DNA of 64,000 nt from Pseudomonas sp. ATCC 13867 (GCF_000349845.1 NC_020829.1:3727001-3791000), one strand, 5' to 3'. Shown: positions 38,128-48,329, counted from the first letter of the stretch. Notes: generated from the sequence alone by a model not told the origin. Program-made: numbers and translations.

Positions 38128-38754
38128 TCAGCCGCGCTCGGGCTGGAAGCGTACGACGAAGCCATTGAGCTTCTGCTGCTTGCCGAGCTGGTCACGCAGG
38201 CGGTCCGCCTCGGCGCGCTCGACCACCGGACCGACGAATACGCGGTTCATGCCGTCGAAACTGCGCACATAGGCGTTATACCCCTGGCTGCGCAGCGACT
38301 TCTGCAGTTCGTCCGCGCGGGCGCGGTTGGACAGGCTGGCCAATTGCACCGACCAACTGACCGGCAGGTTGCTGGCATCCAGGCGCTGAGCCGGCGCTGT
38401 GCTGGCCTGAGCCGGCGCCGGCTGCGGCGCGGGAGCGGCCGGCTTGGGTGCCGGAGCGGCCGGCTGGGCCGGAGCCGATTGAGCGGGAAGGCTGGCGATG
38501 GGCGCAGCCGGCACGGGGGCGACTTCCGGCTGTGGGGCAGCATCGGCTTCCTCGGCCTGCGGCTCCGGCACCTCGGTGGGCTGCACCTCGACGCTCGGCA
38601 TCGCCGGCGGCTTGGGCATCACCGGCGCCTCGACCACGACCTGACGCATCTCGTCCTCGCGGGTAAACAGCATCGGCAGGAAGATGATGGCCAGCGCCAG
38701 CAGCACCAGCGCACCGACAACCCTCTGCTTGAGCCCCTTATCGAGCAAGGCCAT
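38128..38754 (-). CDS. dedD: SPOR-domain cell-division protein DedD
   Basis: 208 aa. A short cytoplasmic N-terminus (MALLDKGLKQRV), one transmembrane helix (about 12-30), a long Pro/Ala/Glu-rich periplasmic linker (about 40-125) and a C-terminal SPOR domain (SWSVQLASLSNRARA to end). SPOR domains bind denuded septal peptidoglycan, so it localises to the division septum. Nineteen bases after folC. Confidence 0.93.
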   Translation of the reverse strand: MALLDKGLKQRVVGALVLLALAIIFLPMLFTREDEMRQVVVEAPVMPKPPAMPSVEVQPTEVPEPQAEEADAAPQPEVAPVPAAPIASLPAQSAPAQPAAPAPKPAAPAPQPAPAQASTAPAQRLDASNLPVSWSVQLASLSNRARADELQKSLRSQGYNAYVRSFDGMNRVFVGPVVERAEADRLRDQLGKQQKLNGFVVRFQPERG

Positions 38755-38773
38755 GAATCACTCCCCTTTTCCG

Positions 38774-40054
38774 TTATCGAGCAGCCCTGACGAGCCACTC
38801 CAGGGCATCCGCCACGCTGTAGAACGAACCGAATACCAGAATCTCGTCGTCCGCCGACGCTTCATTGCACTGCGCTTCGAGCGCCGCGGCAATGTTCGCG
38901 TGACGACTGACGCTCGCGCCACGGGCACGCAGCGCAGCTTCCAGCTCCTGGGCCGGCCGACTGCGACCAGTGGGCAGCGGCGCGACGGCCCAATCCTGCA
39001 CCAAGCCGAGCACGGGTTCCAGTACGCCGTCCAGATCCTTGTCCGCCAGCAGGCCGAACACGGCGCGCCGCACACCCTTGGGCGGCGCCGCACGCAGGCG
39101 GCCGGCCAGGTACTGCGCGGCATGCGGATTGTGCCCGACATCCAGCAGCAGATGGCGCGCTTCACCGCGCCATTGCACGACGCGACGATCCAGGCGCCCG
39201 GTGACGCGGGTACGCTGCAGGGCGGCGATCAGTTGTTCCGGCAGCCACGGCAGGTCCATGAGTGCATAGACCTGCAAGGCCAGCGCCGCGTTCTCCATCG
39301 GCAGGTCGAGCTGCGGCAGGTGATGCAGGCTCAAGGCTTCCCCGGCGGCATTGCGGCCGCGCCAATGCCAGTCGCCCTCCCCCAGCGCCAGGTCGAAATC
39401 GCGGCCGCGCAGCACCAGCGGCGCGCCCAGGCTGCGGGCCTGCTCCATGATCGGCGCAGGCGGCTCCAGGTCGCCACACACGGCGGGCCTGCCAGCGCGG
39501 AAGATACCGGCCTTCTCGAAGGCGACGCTTTCACGGGTGTCGCCCAGCCAGTCGGCATGGTCGACAGCAATGCTGGTGACCACCGCGATGTCGGCATCCA
39601 GCAGATTCACCGCGTCCAGCCGGCCGCCCAGGCCGACTTCCAGCACCACGGCGTCCAGGCCGGCGCGCTCGAACAGCCAGAAGGCCGCGAGGGTGCCCAT
39701 CTCGAAGTAGGTCAGGGAAGTTTCGCCACGGGCCGCCTCGACGGCGGCGAAGGCTTCGCAGAGCGCCTCATCGCTGGCTTCGACGCCCTCGATGAGCACC
39801 CGCTCGTTGTAGCGCAGCAGGTGCGGCGAGCTGTACACGCCGACGCGCAGGCCCTGCTCGCCGAGCAGGGCGGCGAGGAAGGCACAGGTGGAACCCTTGC
39901 CGTTGGTGCCGGTGACGGTCACCACGCGGGGCGCGGGACGCCCCAGCCCAAGCCGGCCGGCCACCTCGCGGGAGCGATCCAGCCCCATGTCGATTGCCGT
40001 GGGGTGGAGTTGTTCGAGGTAGCTGAGCCAGTCGGCAAGGGTACGTGGGGTCAT
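38774..40054 (-). CDS. folC: Folylpolyglutamate synthase / dihydrofolate synthase
   Basis: 426 aa. The Mur-ligase-like ATP-binding loop VTGTNGKGS (47-55) and the DVGHNPHAA motif near the C-terminal domain are intact. It adds glutamate to dihydropteroate and to reduced folates. The start overlaps the accD stop as ATGA, as expected for the conserved accD-folC pair. Confidence 0.96.
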   Translation of the reverse strand: MTPRTLADWLSYLEQLHPTAIDMGLDRSREVAGRLGLGRPAPRVVTVTGTNGKGSTCAFLAALLGEQGLRVGVYSSPHLLRYNERVLIEGVEASDEALCEAFAAVEAARGETSLTYFEMGTLAAFWLFERAGLDAVVLEVGLGGRLDAVNLLDADIAVVTSIAVDHADWLGDTRESVAFEKAGIFRAGRPAVCGDLEPPAPIMEQARSLGAPLVLRGRDFDLALGEGDWHWRGRNAAGEALSLHHLPQLDLPMENAALALQVYALMDLPWLPEQLIAALQRTRVTGRLDRRVVQWRGEARHLLLDVGHNPHAAQYLAGRLRAAPPKGVRRAVFGLLADKDLDGVLEPVLGLVQDWAVAPLPTGRSRPAQELEAALRARGASVSRHANIAAALEAQCNEASADDEILVFGSFYSVADALEWLVRAAR

Positions 40055-40926
40055 CCTGCGAGCGCGGTACTTGGAGTGTTGGTGAACTTGGCCAGCAGGC
40101 TGGCGAGCCGCTGACGCATTTCCGAACGGTGGACGATCATGTCGATGGCACCGTGCTCCAGCAGGAACTCGCTACGCTGGAAGCCTTCGGGCAGCTTCTC
40201 GCGCACGGTCTGCTCGATCACCCGCGGGCCGGCGAAGCCGATCAGGGCGCGCGGCTCGCCGACGATCACGTCGCCGAGCATCGCCAGGCTGGCGGAAACG
40301 CCGCCGTAGACCGGGTCGGTCAGCACGGAGATGAACGGAATGCCTTCTTCGCGCAGGCGCGCCAGCGCGGCGGAGGTCTTGGCCATCTGCATCAGGGAAA
40401 TCAGCGCTTCCTGCATGCGCGCACCGCCCGAAGCGGAGAAGCAGATCATCGGGCAACGGTTTTCCAAGGCGTAGTTGGCGGCGCGCACGAAACGCTCGCC
40501 GACGATGGAGCCCATCGAGCCGCCCATGAAGGAGAACTCGAAGGCGCTGGCCACCACCGGCATGCCCATCAGCTTGCCGCTCATGGAGATCAGCGCATCC
40601 TTCTCGCCGGTGTCCTTCTGCGCGGCGCTCAGGCGGTCCTTGTACTTCTTGCTGTCGCGGAACTTCAGGCGATCCACCGGCTCCAGCTCGGCGCCAAGCT
40701 CTTCGCGACCCTCTTCATCGAGGAAGATGTCCAGGCGGGCACGGGCGCCGATGCGCATGTGGTGATCGCACTTCGGGCAGACGTCCAGGGTCTTTTCCAG
40801 CTCGGGACGGTACAGCACCGCCTCGCAGGACGGGCACTTGTGCCACAGGCCTTCCGGAACCGAGCTCTTCTTCGCTTCGGAACGCATGATGGAAGGGATC
40901 AGCTTGTCTACCAGCCAGTTGCTCAT
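40051..40926 (-). CDS. accD: Acetyl-CoA carboxylase carboxyltransferase subunit beta
   Basis: 291 aa. A four-cysteine zinc finger (C31, C34, C50, C53 in CPSC and CPKC) precedes the carboxyltransferase core with [20 protein letters not shown]. With AccA it transfers carboxyl from biotin to acetyl-CoA, producing malonyl-CoA. GGAGA lies upstream of the ATG. Overlaps folC downstream by four bases. Confidence 0.97.
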   Translation of the reverse strand: MSNWLVDKLIPSIMRSEAKKSSVPEGLWHKCPSCEAVLYRPELEKTLDVCPKCDHHMRIGARARLDIFLDEEGREELGAELEPVDRLKFRDSKKYKDRLSAAQKDTGEKDALISMSGKLMGMPVVASAFEFSFMGGSMGSIVGERFVRAANYALENRCPMICFSASGGARMQEALISLMQMAKTSAALARLREEGIPFISVLTDPVYGGVSASLAMLGDVIVGEPRALIGFAGPRVIEQTVREKLPEGFQRSEFLLEHGAIDMIVHRSEMRQRLASLLAKFTNTPSTALAG

Positions 40927-41023
40927 GCTCTCGTCTCCAGTGCAGGGGCACGGCCTGACGCCATGCGCGTACCCCTGAGCAAATTCATCGTCGCGGTTCC
41001 GGCCTCAAGACCCGAACCCCTCG

Positions 41024-41052
41024 CAAACAAAGGCGCCGCCTGGGGCGTCGCC
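41024..41052 (-). terminator. Candidate terminator between trpF and accD
   Basis: The minus strand reads GGCGACGCC-CCA-GGCGGCGCC (one mismatch) followed by TTTGTTTG. It is the only notable structure in the 262-base gap 40927-41188, in which I see no further gene and no clear promoter. Confidence 0.5.
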
Positions 41053-41188
41053 ACGAATACACCACTCGATGCGGGTCGCCGGCGGGCAAGCTCTGACGAC
41101 TGCCAGCCCCGACGACTCCCAGCGCTGCCGGGCAGCGATTGGGTAGTGGACGGCGGCAGGCCGCTCGTCGTCACATGAAGATTCCGCG

Positions 41189-41812
41189 TCACGCCACGGA
41201 CCGGCACTGGGCTATGAAGTCGCGGATCTTCTGCGCGTCCTTGATGCCCTTGCTCGCCTCCACCCCGCCGCTGACATCCACGGCGTAGGGGCGCACCCGG
41301 GCGATGGCGCCGGCCACATTGGCGACCGTCAGGCCGCCGGCCAGGATCAACGGGCGCTGCACATCCCTGGGCACCAACGACCAGTCGAACGCCTGGCCGG
41401 TACCGCCGGGCACGCCTTCCACGAAGGTATCGAGGAGGAAACCACTGGCCTGTGGATAGTTCGCGATCTGCGCCGCCACGTCGTCGCCCGGCTTCACACG
41501 CAAGGCCTTGAGGTAACGCTTGTGCCAGCCGGAGCAGGCTTCGGGCGTTTCGTCGCCGTGGAACTGGAGGATGTCCAGCGACACCGCATCGAGGATTTCC
41601 CCCAGCTCGCAACGGCTGGCATCGACGAACAGGCCGACGGTGCTGACGAAGGGTGGCAGCGCGGCGACGATCGCCCGCGCCTGCTGGATGCTGACCGCGC
41701 GCGGGCTCTTGGCATAGAACACCAGGCCGATCGCATCGGCGCCGGCCTCGGCGGCGGCCAGGGCATCCTCGACACGGGTAATACCGCAGATTTTGATGCG
41801 AACGGCGGACAA
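41189..41812 (-). CDS. trpF: Phosphoribosylanthranilate isomerase
   Basis: 207 aa, (beta/alpha)8 barrel. The N-terminal [10 protein letters not shown] with the catalytic cysteine and the C-terminal [10 protein letters not shown] and [14 protein letters not shown] phosphate-binding segments are intact. It performs the Amadori step of tryptophan synthesis. There is no ATG start. The TTG at 41812 is chosen because GAAGG precedes it at 9 bases and it gives the family's usual N-terminus; a second TTG at 41854 would add 14 atypical residues. Confidence 0.92.
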   Translation of the reverse strand: MSAVRIKICGITRVEDALAAAEAGADAIGLVFYAKSPRAVSIQQARAIVAALPPFVSTVGLFVDASRCELGEILDAVSLDILQFHGDETPEACSGWHKRYLKALRVKPGDDVAAQIANYPQASGFLLDTFVEGVPGGTGQAFDWSLVPRDVQRPLILAGGLTVANVAGAIARVRPYAVDVSGGVEASKGIKDAQKIRDFIAQCRSVA

Positions 41813-41869
41813 GATGCAGCAACCTTCAGGCAAGTGATCGATCGATGGTAGCAAATGCCCCCGGCATCG

Positions 41870-42727
41870 TCAGCCAAGGATATCGGGCAAACTTGAAAGG
41901 AAATGTGGCCCCAGGTAGCGCTCCGGCAGCTCGAACGCTTCCGGGTACTCCACCCGCACCAGATACAGCCCGTACGGGTGCGCCGTAACGCCACCCGCGC
42001 GACGATCGCGCGCCGCCAGTACCTCCGCCGCCCACTCCGGCGGACGCTCGCCGGCGCCGATGGTCATCAGCACCCCGGCGAAGTTGCGCACCATGTGATG
42101 CAGGAAGGCATTGGCGCGAATATCCAGCACGATGAAGCGGCCATGCTCGATCACCTCGAGGTGATGCACAGTCTTCACCGGCGACTTGGCCTGGCACTGC
42201 ACCGCGCGGAACGAGGTGAAGTCATGGGTGCCGATCAGCGCCCTGGCCGCCTCACGCATGCGCGCAACGTCCAGCGGACGGTGGTTCCAGGTGACCTCTT
42301 CAGCCATATGCGCCGGCCGGATCAGGTCGTTGTAGATTACATAGCGGTAGCGCCGCGCCATCGCGGTGAAGCGCGCATGGAACTGCGCCGGCATCACCTT
42401 CGCCCAGGTCACGCTGATGTCCGCCGGCAGGTTGGCGTTGCCGCCCATCACCCAGGCCTTCAGCGGCCGCTCGACGCGGGTATCGAAGTGCACGACCTGC
42501 CCGCTGGCATGCACGGCGGCATCGGTGCGCCCGGCGCAGATGACCGACACGGGTTCATCGGCCACTTTCGACAGGGCCTTCTCCAGTGCCGCCTGCACCG
42601 ACGGCACGCCGCCTTCCTGGCGTTGCCAGCCGCGATACCGCGCACCTTTGTATTCGACGCCCAGGGCAATCCTGGAAACGCCAGCGGCAGCCACTTCGGC
42701 TGCCGCTTGGGTTACTGCTTCACTCAT
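41870..42727 (-). CDS. truA: tRNA pseudouridine(38-40) synthase
   Basis: 285 aa. Catalytic Asp D69 lies in AGRTDAAVHASGQVVHF. The RYRYVIYN and FLHHMVRNFAGVL motifs are standard. It modifies U38-U40 in the anticodon arm of many tRNAs. It starts 19 bases after the fimV stop, so is probably cotranscribed, as usual in pseudomonads. The N-terminal 18 residues (MSEAVTQAAAEVAAAGVS) extend beyond the E. coli protein. Confidence 0.95.
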   Translation of the reverse strand: MSEAVTQAAAEVAAAGVSRIALGVEYKGARYRGWQRQEGGVPSVQAALEKALSKVADEPVSVICAGRTDAAVHASGQVVHFDTRVERPLKAWVMGGNANLPADISVTWAKVMPAQFHARFTAMARRYRYVIYNDLIRPAHMAEEVTWNHRPLDVARMREAARALIGTHDFTSFRAVQCQAKSPVKTVHHLEVIEHGRFIVLDIRANAFLHHMVRNFAGVLMTIGAGERPPEWAAEVLAARDRRAGGVTAHPYGLYLVRVEYPEAFELPERYLGPHFLSSLPDILG

Positions 42728-42746
42728 CTATCTGGAGCCTTCCGGC

Positions 42747-45617
42747 TCAGGCGATACGCCCGAGCAGTTCACGCGCTTCCTGCTGCTGATTGTCGTTACC
42801 CTCGGCGAGTACTTCGTCGAGGATGTCGCGGGCGCCTTCGGTGTCGCCCATGTCGATGTAGGCACGCGCCAGATCCAGCTTGGTGGCCGCTTCGTCGGCA
42901 CCGGAGAGGAAGTCGAACTCGTCCTCCTCGTCCGCACCTTCAGCGGGAATCTCGAGCTCACTCGTCGCAAACGACGCATCCGGCTCCGACTCCAGCGCCG
43001 GCGACGAGACCTTGGACTCGTCAACGTCGCCCGCCAGACGATCCAGCTCGGCGCTGACCTCGTCGAGTTGAGCGGAGAAACTGTCGCCATCCCTGACCGG
43101 CTCGGGCTCATCACCCGGCAGGGAGAGGTCGAAATCATCCGGCAGATCGGCCAGCGACTGCGTCACACCCGCGTCCTTGTCGAAGGAAAACGCCTCCGCG
43201 CCGACGCTGGACAGCGAGGCCGCGTCATCTTCCAGGCCCAACAGGAAGTTTTCTTCCGCGGAGGCCGGGGCGTCCTTGTCCAGATCGAGCGCAAAGTCAG
43301 CCAGGTCGTCGGACAGCGATACGTCCGCAGGCTTGGCAGCCGGTTCCTCGCCCAGATCGAGATCGAAGGCGAAGTCGTCGTCCGACTTGGCCGGCTCGGC
43401 GACCGGCGCATCGAACGCCAGGTCGTCGTCCAGGTCGAAGCCACTCAGCGACAGCTCATCGCTCTTGTCCTCGGCCGGCGCAACGGGCTTGCCGTCTTCC
43501 AGCTCGAGATCATCCAGCGCCAGATCGAAAGCGTCGTCGAGATCGCCGGGCAGGGAGGCCGGCTCGGCAACGGGTTCCGGCTGGGCCGGCGAATCCAGGG
43601 TCAGGTCGTCGAGGCTGAAGCTGTCGAACTCGTCGGCAGCCGCCACCGCGGCAGCGCCTGCGGCACCCACCGCAGCCAGTGCGACCATCCCCGGATAACG
43701 GGACTTCAACTGCTCGACCTGGCTGTCGGCGCCCCCCATCTCGCGCAATTCGTTTTCCTGGCGGGCGAAACCTTCGCGGTCACCGATCTCGGCATACACC
43801 TCCATCAACTTGAGGCGCAGGTCGGTGCGTTGCGGCTCATCGTAGATGGCGCCCTGCAGCAACTCGGCGGCCTGATTGAAGCGGCCGTAGGCGATGTAGA
43901 TATCCGCCTCGCCCAGGGCATCGCTGGTCTGCGCCGCGACTTGCTCGGGAGTCGATGCCACCGGAGCGGCCACTTCGGTGGCCGACTGAATATCGAGGGA
44001 GTCCAGGTCGGAGTCGCCAAGGGCGAGATCGCCGCCCAGGCCCTGCTCGTCCGCTTCGGACTCGGCGTCCAGTTGCTCGCGCTCCTGGGCGGCCCTGCGA
44101 CGGGAAATCACCATCAGCAGCACCAGCAGCGCCAACAGGGCACTGCCGGCGATAGCGCCCAGCCAGACGGGGTTGGCCAGGAGCTCATCGATGAAGCTCG
44201 GCGCGGGCTGTTCGACCGGCGCGGGAGTCGGGGCCTTCTGCGCTTCCGCCGGCTTGGGCGCCTCGGGCGCCGGAGCGGGCTGAGCAGCCGGAGCAACCGG
44301 CGCACTCGCCTCGGGTGCGACCGGTGCGGCAGGAGCTACCGGCTCGGCTGGCTCGGCCGGTTCGGCGGGCGGAGCAGGCTCGGCGGATTGAACCGGAGCA
44401 GCCGCCTGATCGGGGGTTGCTGGCTGAGGAGCCGCAGCGGGCGCATCCGCCGCCGGAGCCTGGCCAGCGTCTTGCGGCGCCTTGCCAAGCTCGCCCTGCA
44501 GCTTCGCCAACTGGGCATCCTTCAGCTCGATGAGCTTCTGCAGCTTGTCCATCTGGCTCTGCAGATCACTCATGCGGCTTTGCAGTTCGTCGTTCTCGCG
44601 GCGAGTGCTATCCAGGCTTTCCTGGGTAACGGCCAGCTTGTCGGCAATGGCCTTGCCGTCCTTGTCGCCCTTGTCGCCACCCTTGGCCTTGCCGTCCTCG
44701 CCAGAGACCAGACGCAGGCTGTCCTTGCTCTCGGCTTGCGACGGAGCGGCGCCGGCGTTGGCTCGCGGGGTGGCGTCCAACTGGCGGGCGCCGCCGACCG
44801 GCAGGCTGCGTCCCTCGCGCCAGGCCGTGTGTTGCTGGTTGACCTCGACGACGGCCTCGGGCTGCGAGCGCGACTTGATCTGCTCCGCATCCGGCAGGCG
44901 CAGCACCTGGCCGCTCTTCAGGCGGTTGATGTTGCCGCCGAGGAAGGCGTCGGGGTTGAGGTCCTGGATCGCCAGCATGGTCTGCTGGACCGATACGCTG
45001 TTGTTCGGGCGGGCGCGTGCGGCGATTTCCCACAGGGTGTCATTGCGGCCGGTACGGTACTCGTTACCCTCCAGGCGACGGGGCGCCGGGGCCTCCGCCG
45101 CAGCGGGGCGAGGGGCCGACACAGCGGCCGGACGCGACGCAACCGGCTGGCGAGCGATCGGCGCCGGAGCGGCACTGGGCGCGCGAGGCGCCGCGGCCGC
45201 GGCGGTTTGCGGGGAATACAGCGGCGGATCGAGCAGCACGGTGTACTCGCGCAGCAAGCGCCCATTGGGCCAGAGCACCTCGACCAGGAAGTTCAGGTAG
45301 GGCTCCTGCACCGGGCGGTCCGAGGTCACGCGAATGACGCTCTTGCCGTTCGGCTTGACGATGGGAGTGAACTTCAGCCCGGTCAGGAAGTACTGGCGGT
45401 CGACGCCCGCCTTGTTGAAGTCTTCCGGGGAAGCCAGCTTGGGGATCACCTCGCTCGAGGAAAGATCACGAACTTCGACCAGGTCGATCTCGGCATCCAG
45501 CGGCTGGTTCAGTGCCGAACGCAGGTGGATGTCTCCCAACCCCAGTGCATGCGCCATGCCCGTGGTCAATGCCGAAGCAGCCGCGATTGCCTGCACCAGT
45601 TTACGAAGCCGGATCAT
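42747..45617 (-). CDS. fimV: FimV/HubP-type polar landmark protein
   Basis: 956 aa. Order: signal peptide (to about residue 24), conserved FimV N-terminal domain (LGLGDIHLRSALNQPLDAEIDL), LysM peptidoglycan-binding domain (NDTLWEIAARARPNN), coiled coil (about 320-365), Ala/Pro-rich linker, transmembrane helix (WLGAIAGSALLALLVLLMV), very acidic cytoplasmic region with DUF repeats of DLxLxDL type, and a C-terminal FimV TPR-like domain (LDLARAYIDMGDTEGARDILDEVL). In P. aeruginosa FimV organises polar type IV pili, type II secretion and cAMP signalling. A 168-base AT-richer leader precedes it. Confidence 0.95.
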   Translation of the reverse strand: MIRLRKLVQAIAAASALTTGMAHALGLGDIHLRSALNQPLDAEIDLVEVRDLSSSEVIPKLASPEDFNKAGVDRQYFLTGLKFTPIVKPNGKSVIRVTSDRPVQEPYLNFLVEVLWPNGRLLREYTVLLDPPLYSPQTAAAAAPRAPSAAPAPIARQPVASRPAAVSAPRPAAAEAPAPRRLEGNEYRTGRNDTLWEIAARARPNNSVSVQQTMLAIQDLNPDAFLGGNINRLKSGQVLRLPDAEQIKSRSQPEAVVEVNQQHTAWREGRSLPVGGARQLDATPRANAGAAPSQAESKDSLRLVSGEDGKAKGGDKGDKDGKAIADKLAVTQESLDSTRRENDELQSRMSDLQSQMDKLQKLIELKDAQLAKLQGELGKAPQDAGQAPAADAPAAAPQPATPDQAAAPVQSAEPAPPAEPAEPAEPVAPAAPVAPEASAPVAPAAQPAPAPEAPKPAEAQKAPTPAPVEQPAPSFIDELLANPVWLGAIAGSALLALLVLLMVISRRRAAQEREQLDAESEADEQGLGGDLALGDSDLDSLDIQSATEVAAPVASTPEQVAAQTSDALGEADIYIAYGRFNQAAELLQGAIYDEPQRTDLRLKLMEVYAEIGDREGFARQENELREMGGADSQVEQLKSRYPGMVALAAVGAAGAAAVAAADEFDSFSLDDLTLDSPAQPEPVAEPASLPGDLDDAFDLALDDLELEDGKPVAPAEDKSDELSLSGFDLDDDLAFDAPVAEPAKSDDDFAFDLDLGEEPAAKPADVSLSDDLADFALDLDKDAPASAEENFLLGLEDDAASLSSVGAEAFSFDKDAGVTQSLADLPDDFDLSLPGDEPEPVRDGDSFSAQLDEVSAELDRLAGDVDESKVSSPALESEPDASFATSELEIPAEGADEEDEFDFLSGADEAATKLDLARAYIDMGDTEGARDILDEVLAEGNDNQQQEARELLGRIA

Positions 45618-45785
45618 AATTTAATCCCTTGTTTTAATAGCTTTTTCTGGATTAGAACGATGTCTATCGGGTTGTCGCTGCCCATGATGCCCGCCGTTTT
45701 CACAGCTGGGCCTCCCCCTGTCAGCGCCAATCCCGGCCAGTATTGCCAAGCTAGAATACTTCTTCAAATATTCGGTAAGTATCTT

Positions 45786-46793
45786 TTACAGATAGTGTTT
45801 TATCAACAATTCGCCCAAGTTCACAGCATTTAGGGCGGCGCCTTTTCGCACATTATCTGACGCAATCCACAAATTCAGTTTGCACGAATTTGTCAGACCA
45901 AGACGCAGGCGTCCGACATAGACACTATCCTGCCCCTGCGCATCACCGATGACAGTCGGATAATCATCGTCAACCCGCTCGATGCCGGGCGCGGCATCCA
46001 GGGCGGCCTGCAGCGCGTCCAGCGAAAGCGGTGCGCCGGCGGTGATCGACAGCATCAGCGCATCGCCGAAGAACACCGGCGCCAGGGCACAGGTAACGTC
46101 CAGCGCCCCCTCCAGCGCGGGGAACAGCGAAGACAGTTCCGCCGCCATGCGCCGCTCCAGGGCCGAATGGCCCTGCTCATCCACCACACCGACCTGGGCC
46201 AGCATGTTGAAGGCGTATTGCCGATCGACGAGCTTCGGCTCCAGCGGACGGGCGTTGAGCAGTTCAGCGGTTTGCCGCGCCAGCTCCTGGACGCCCTCGC
46301 GCCCCAGCGCCGAGGCGGAAAGGCAAGCGGTGACGCTCAGTTGGCGAACGTCCAGCACATCCCGCAGCGCCGCGAGCACTTCGGCGACTTCCGCCGCCGG
46401 CGCACAGGGCGCGGCGATCCGTGCCGGCAGGCTGAGCGACTCCAGCACGTCAGCATTGGCTGCCGGAAGCGCCACCACGGCCTGTTCGGCCAGCGCCGCG
46501 CCACTCAGGTCGATCACACTGCAGCCCGCCGCCAGCGCCAGGCCGGAGCACTCGACAGCGGCATCGGCCGTGGTGGAGAGGAAGGCCATGCGGACCTTGG
46601 CGAAGTCGAAATCGGACAGTTTGCCGACGCGCAGGTTGCGCCCACGGAACGCCACCGACTTGCCGGCGGATTCGCCCGTGGCCAGCAGATACAGGGTGCC
46701 CACGGGAAAATCCCGCTCTTCCAGCAGCTCGACCAGTGCCTCGCCTACAAGTCCGGTGGCGCCTACTACGGCGATGTCGATGGTTTCAGGCAT
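45786..46793 (-). CDS. Aspartate-semialdehyde dehydrogenase-like protein (Usg type)
   Basis: 335 aa. The N-terminal Rossmann motif VVGATGLVGEAL and overall length match the ASADH family, but the active site is poor. Where true enzymes have a P-N-C-(S/T) motif this has APCAPAA (C130, without the Asn and Ser/Thr). The E. coli homologue usg occupies the same place upstream of truA and is not an aspartate-semialdehyde dehydrogenase. A true Asd is encoded two genes upstream (48330-49442). Probably non-catalytic or of altered function. Confidence 0.85.
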   Translation of the reverse strand: MPETIDIAVVGATGLVGEALVELLEERDFPVGTLYLLATGESAGKSVAFRGRNLRVGKLSDFDFAKVRMAFLSTTADAAVECSGLALAAGCSVIDLSGAALAEQAVVALPAANADVLESLSLPARIAAPCAPAAEVAEVLAALRDVLDVRQLSVTACLSASALGREGVQELARQTAELLNARPLEPKLVDRQYAFNMLAQVGVVDEQGHSALERRMAAELSSLFPALEGALDVTCALAPVFFGDALMLSITAGAPLSLDALQAALDAAPGIERVDDDYPTVIGDAQGQDSVYVGRLRLGLTNSCKLNLWIASDNVRKGAALNAVNLGELLIKHYL

Positions 46794-46894
46794 CCAGTGT
46801 CTCGCGATATCAGGAAAGAAAACTGCGCAGCACTTTACTTCCCCCCCAACGGCGAGGCAATCGAGCGCCTCGCCACCTATCGCCGCACGACGGG

Positions 46895-48091
46895 CTATGG
46901 GTGCGTGACGCCCTCCGACGCCTGGGCGGCAATGACCGCCCCGGCCGGAGCCGATGCTGCGGGCTGCGCGGTGCCGGTGCCGGTGCCGGTGCCGGTGGAA
47001 GCCTCGGTGGGCTTGCCGGCCTTGTCCTGCTCCGCCAGCCGGGCGATCAGGCTGGCGATCTGCGCATCCTTCAGCTCGACCAGCTTGTTCAGCTTCTCCA
47101 TCTGGCTCTGCAGGTCGGCAATCCGGCTGCGCATTTCATCGCCTTCGCGACGGGCGCTATCGAGCCCCTCCTGAAGTACCGCCAGTTGCTCAGCGTCGGC
47201 CTTGTCCTTCTGATTCGCCGCGCGCCCCGACACCAGACGCAGGCTATCGCGCGCCTCGGCGCTGACCGGCGCCGCTCCCGCCTCGGTCTTTTTCCGCGCA
47301 TCCATCTGCCGCCCCTGCGGCAACGCGACCTGTCGGCGCGCCTGCCACTCACCGTTCTGCGCCTGGATGCGCGCAACGGCCTGGGCATGACTCTGAGCCC
47401 GCGCCTGCTGCTCATTCGGCAGACGCAGCACCTGCCCCACCTTCAACCGATTGGCGTTGCCATCGACGAACGCATCGGGGTTCAGTTGCTGGATCGCCAG
47501 CATGGTCTGCATCACCGACACGCTGGAAGACGGGCGATTGTGCGATGCGATGTTCCACAGGGCATCGTTGCGCTGGATTCGATAACTCTCCGACGGCGCC
47601 GATACCGCTGGCGACGGTGCGGCCTGGCGGGCCGGTGCGGCAAGCGGACGGGTTGCGACGGTCGCCGGCGGAGCCACCGGCGTGGCGACATAGCTCGGCG
47701 GATCGAGCAGCAACGTGAACTCGCGCACCAGGCGCCCCTGCGGCCACACCACCTGCAGCACGAAGTTGACGTAAGGTTCCTGAATCGGGCGCAGCGAACT
47801 GACGCGGATGGTCCCACGGCCGTTCTTGCCGATGTCCGAGCTGAAGCGCAGGCCGGTCACCAACTGGCTGCGGTCGACTCCCAGGCGGTCGAAGTCCTGC
47901 TGGGAAGCGAGGCCGACCACCACCTCGTCCGTACTCAGATCGCCCACGCCGCGCAGGTCGATGCTCGCCGACAAGGTCTGCCCAAGGACCGCGCGCGACG
48001 AGATCTCACCCAGCTCCAGCGCATCGGCGGTGCCTGGCAGGAAGGCCGAGGCAATGGCCGCCGCCAACAAGAATCCGTGAAACCGAGACAT
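46895..48091 (-). CDS. Short FimV-like paralogue with LysM domain and no membrane anchor
   Basis: 398 aa. Signal peptide ends near PGTADA. The FimV N-terminal domain follows (LELGEISSRAVLGQTLSASIDL), parallel to the adjacent fimV, then a LysM domain (NDALWNIASHNRPSSS), an Arg/Gln-rich linker and a coiled coil (about 295-365). It ends in a Thr/Gly, Ala/Pro tail. It lacks the transmembrane helix, acidic region and C-terminal TPR domain of FimV. It therefore looks periplasmic and cell-wall bound. The ATG at 48091 with GGGGAG just upstream is preferred to the 16-codon upstream extension. Confidence 0.85.
   Translation of the reverse strand: MSRFHGFLLAAAIASAFLPGTADALELGEISSRAVLGQTLSASIDLRGVGDLSTDEVVVGLASQQDFDRLGVDRSQLVTGLRFSSDIGKNGRGTIRVSSLRPIQEPYVNFVLQVVWPQGRLVREFTLLLDPPSYVATPVAPPATVATRPLAAPARQAAPSPAVSAPSESYRIQRNDALWNIASHNRPSSSVSVMQTMLAIQQLNPDAFVDGNANRLKVGQVLRLPNEQQARAQSHAQAVARIQAQNGEWQARRQVALPQGRQMDARKKTEAGAAPVSAEARDSLRLVSGRAANQKDKADAEQLAVLQEGLDSARREGDEMRSRIADLQSQMEKLNKLVELKDAQIASLIARLAEQDKAGKPTEASTGTGTGTGTAQPAASAPAGAVIAAQASEGVTHP
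46970..46997. repeat. Hexanucleotide tandem repeat in the fimV-like gene
   Basis: Four full GGTGCC units and a partial fifth encode the alternating Thr-Gly run near the C-terminus of the short FimV-like protein. Because the unit is six bases, copy-number change would keep the frame. Confidence 0.8.
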
Positions 48092-48282
48092 CCTCTCCCC
48101 CGCAGCAAGTATCCGATTGGCCGGCGCGAAAGGGCACACCGAAACCTGGACTGCGAGGATAGCGACTGGTTCCGAGCTGCTTTTACGGGTCCGTCACAGA
48201 ACACCGCGAAATCAAGGGAGAGTTCCACCGACAGCGCGTACTTCGAGCGTTTTTGTGCGGGATATCACGTGACGCAGACAGC

Positions 48283-48309
48283 ACGACGCCGGCACAGGGC
48301 CGGCGTCGT
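48283..48309 (-). terminator. Strong hairpin after asd
   Basis: An 11-bp perfect stem ACGACGCCGGC/GCCGGCGTCGT with a 5-base loop lies 21 bases past the asd stop codon. No T-run follows on the minus strand, so it may pause transcription or protect the 3' end rather than terminate fully. Confidence 0.5.
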
Positions 48310-48329
48310 GGGTATCGCTGAAGGAGCGA

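Noticed and set aside
40927..41188. Hidden small gene between trpF and accD
   Set aside because: No ORF with a ribosome site was seen; apart from one candidate hairpin nothing is supported.
41813..41854. Upstream TTG start for trpF
   Set aside because: Adds 14 residues with no counterpart in TrpF, while GAAGG lies properly before the TTG at 41812.
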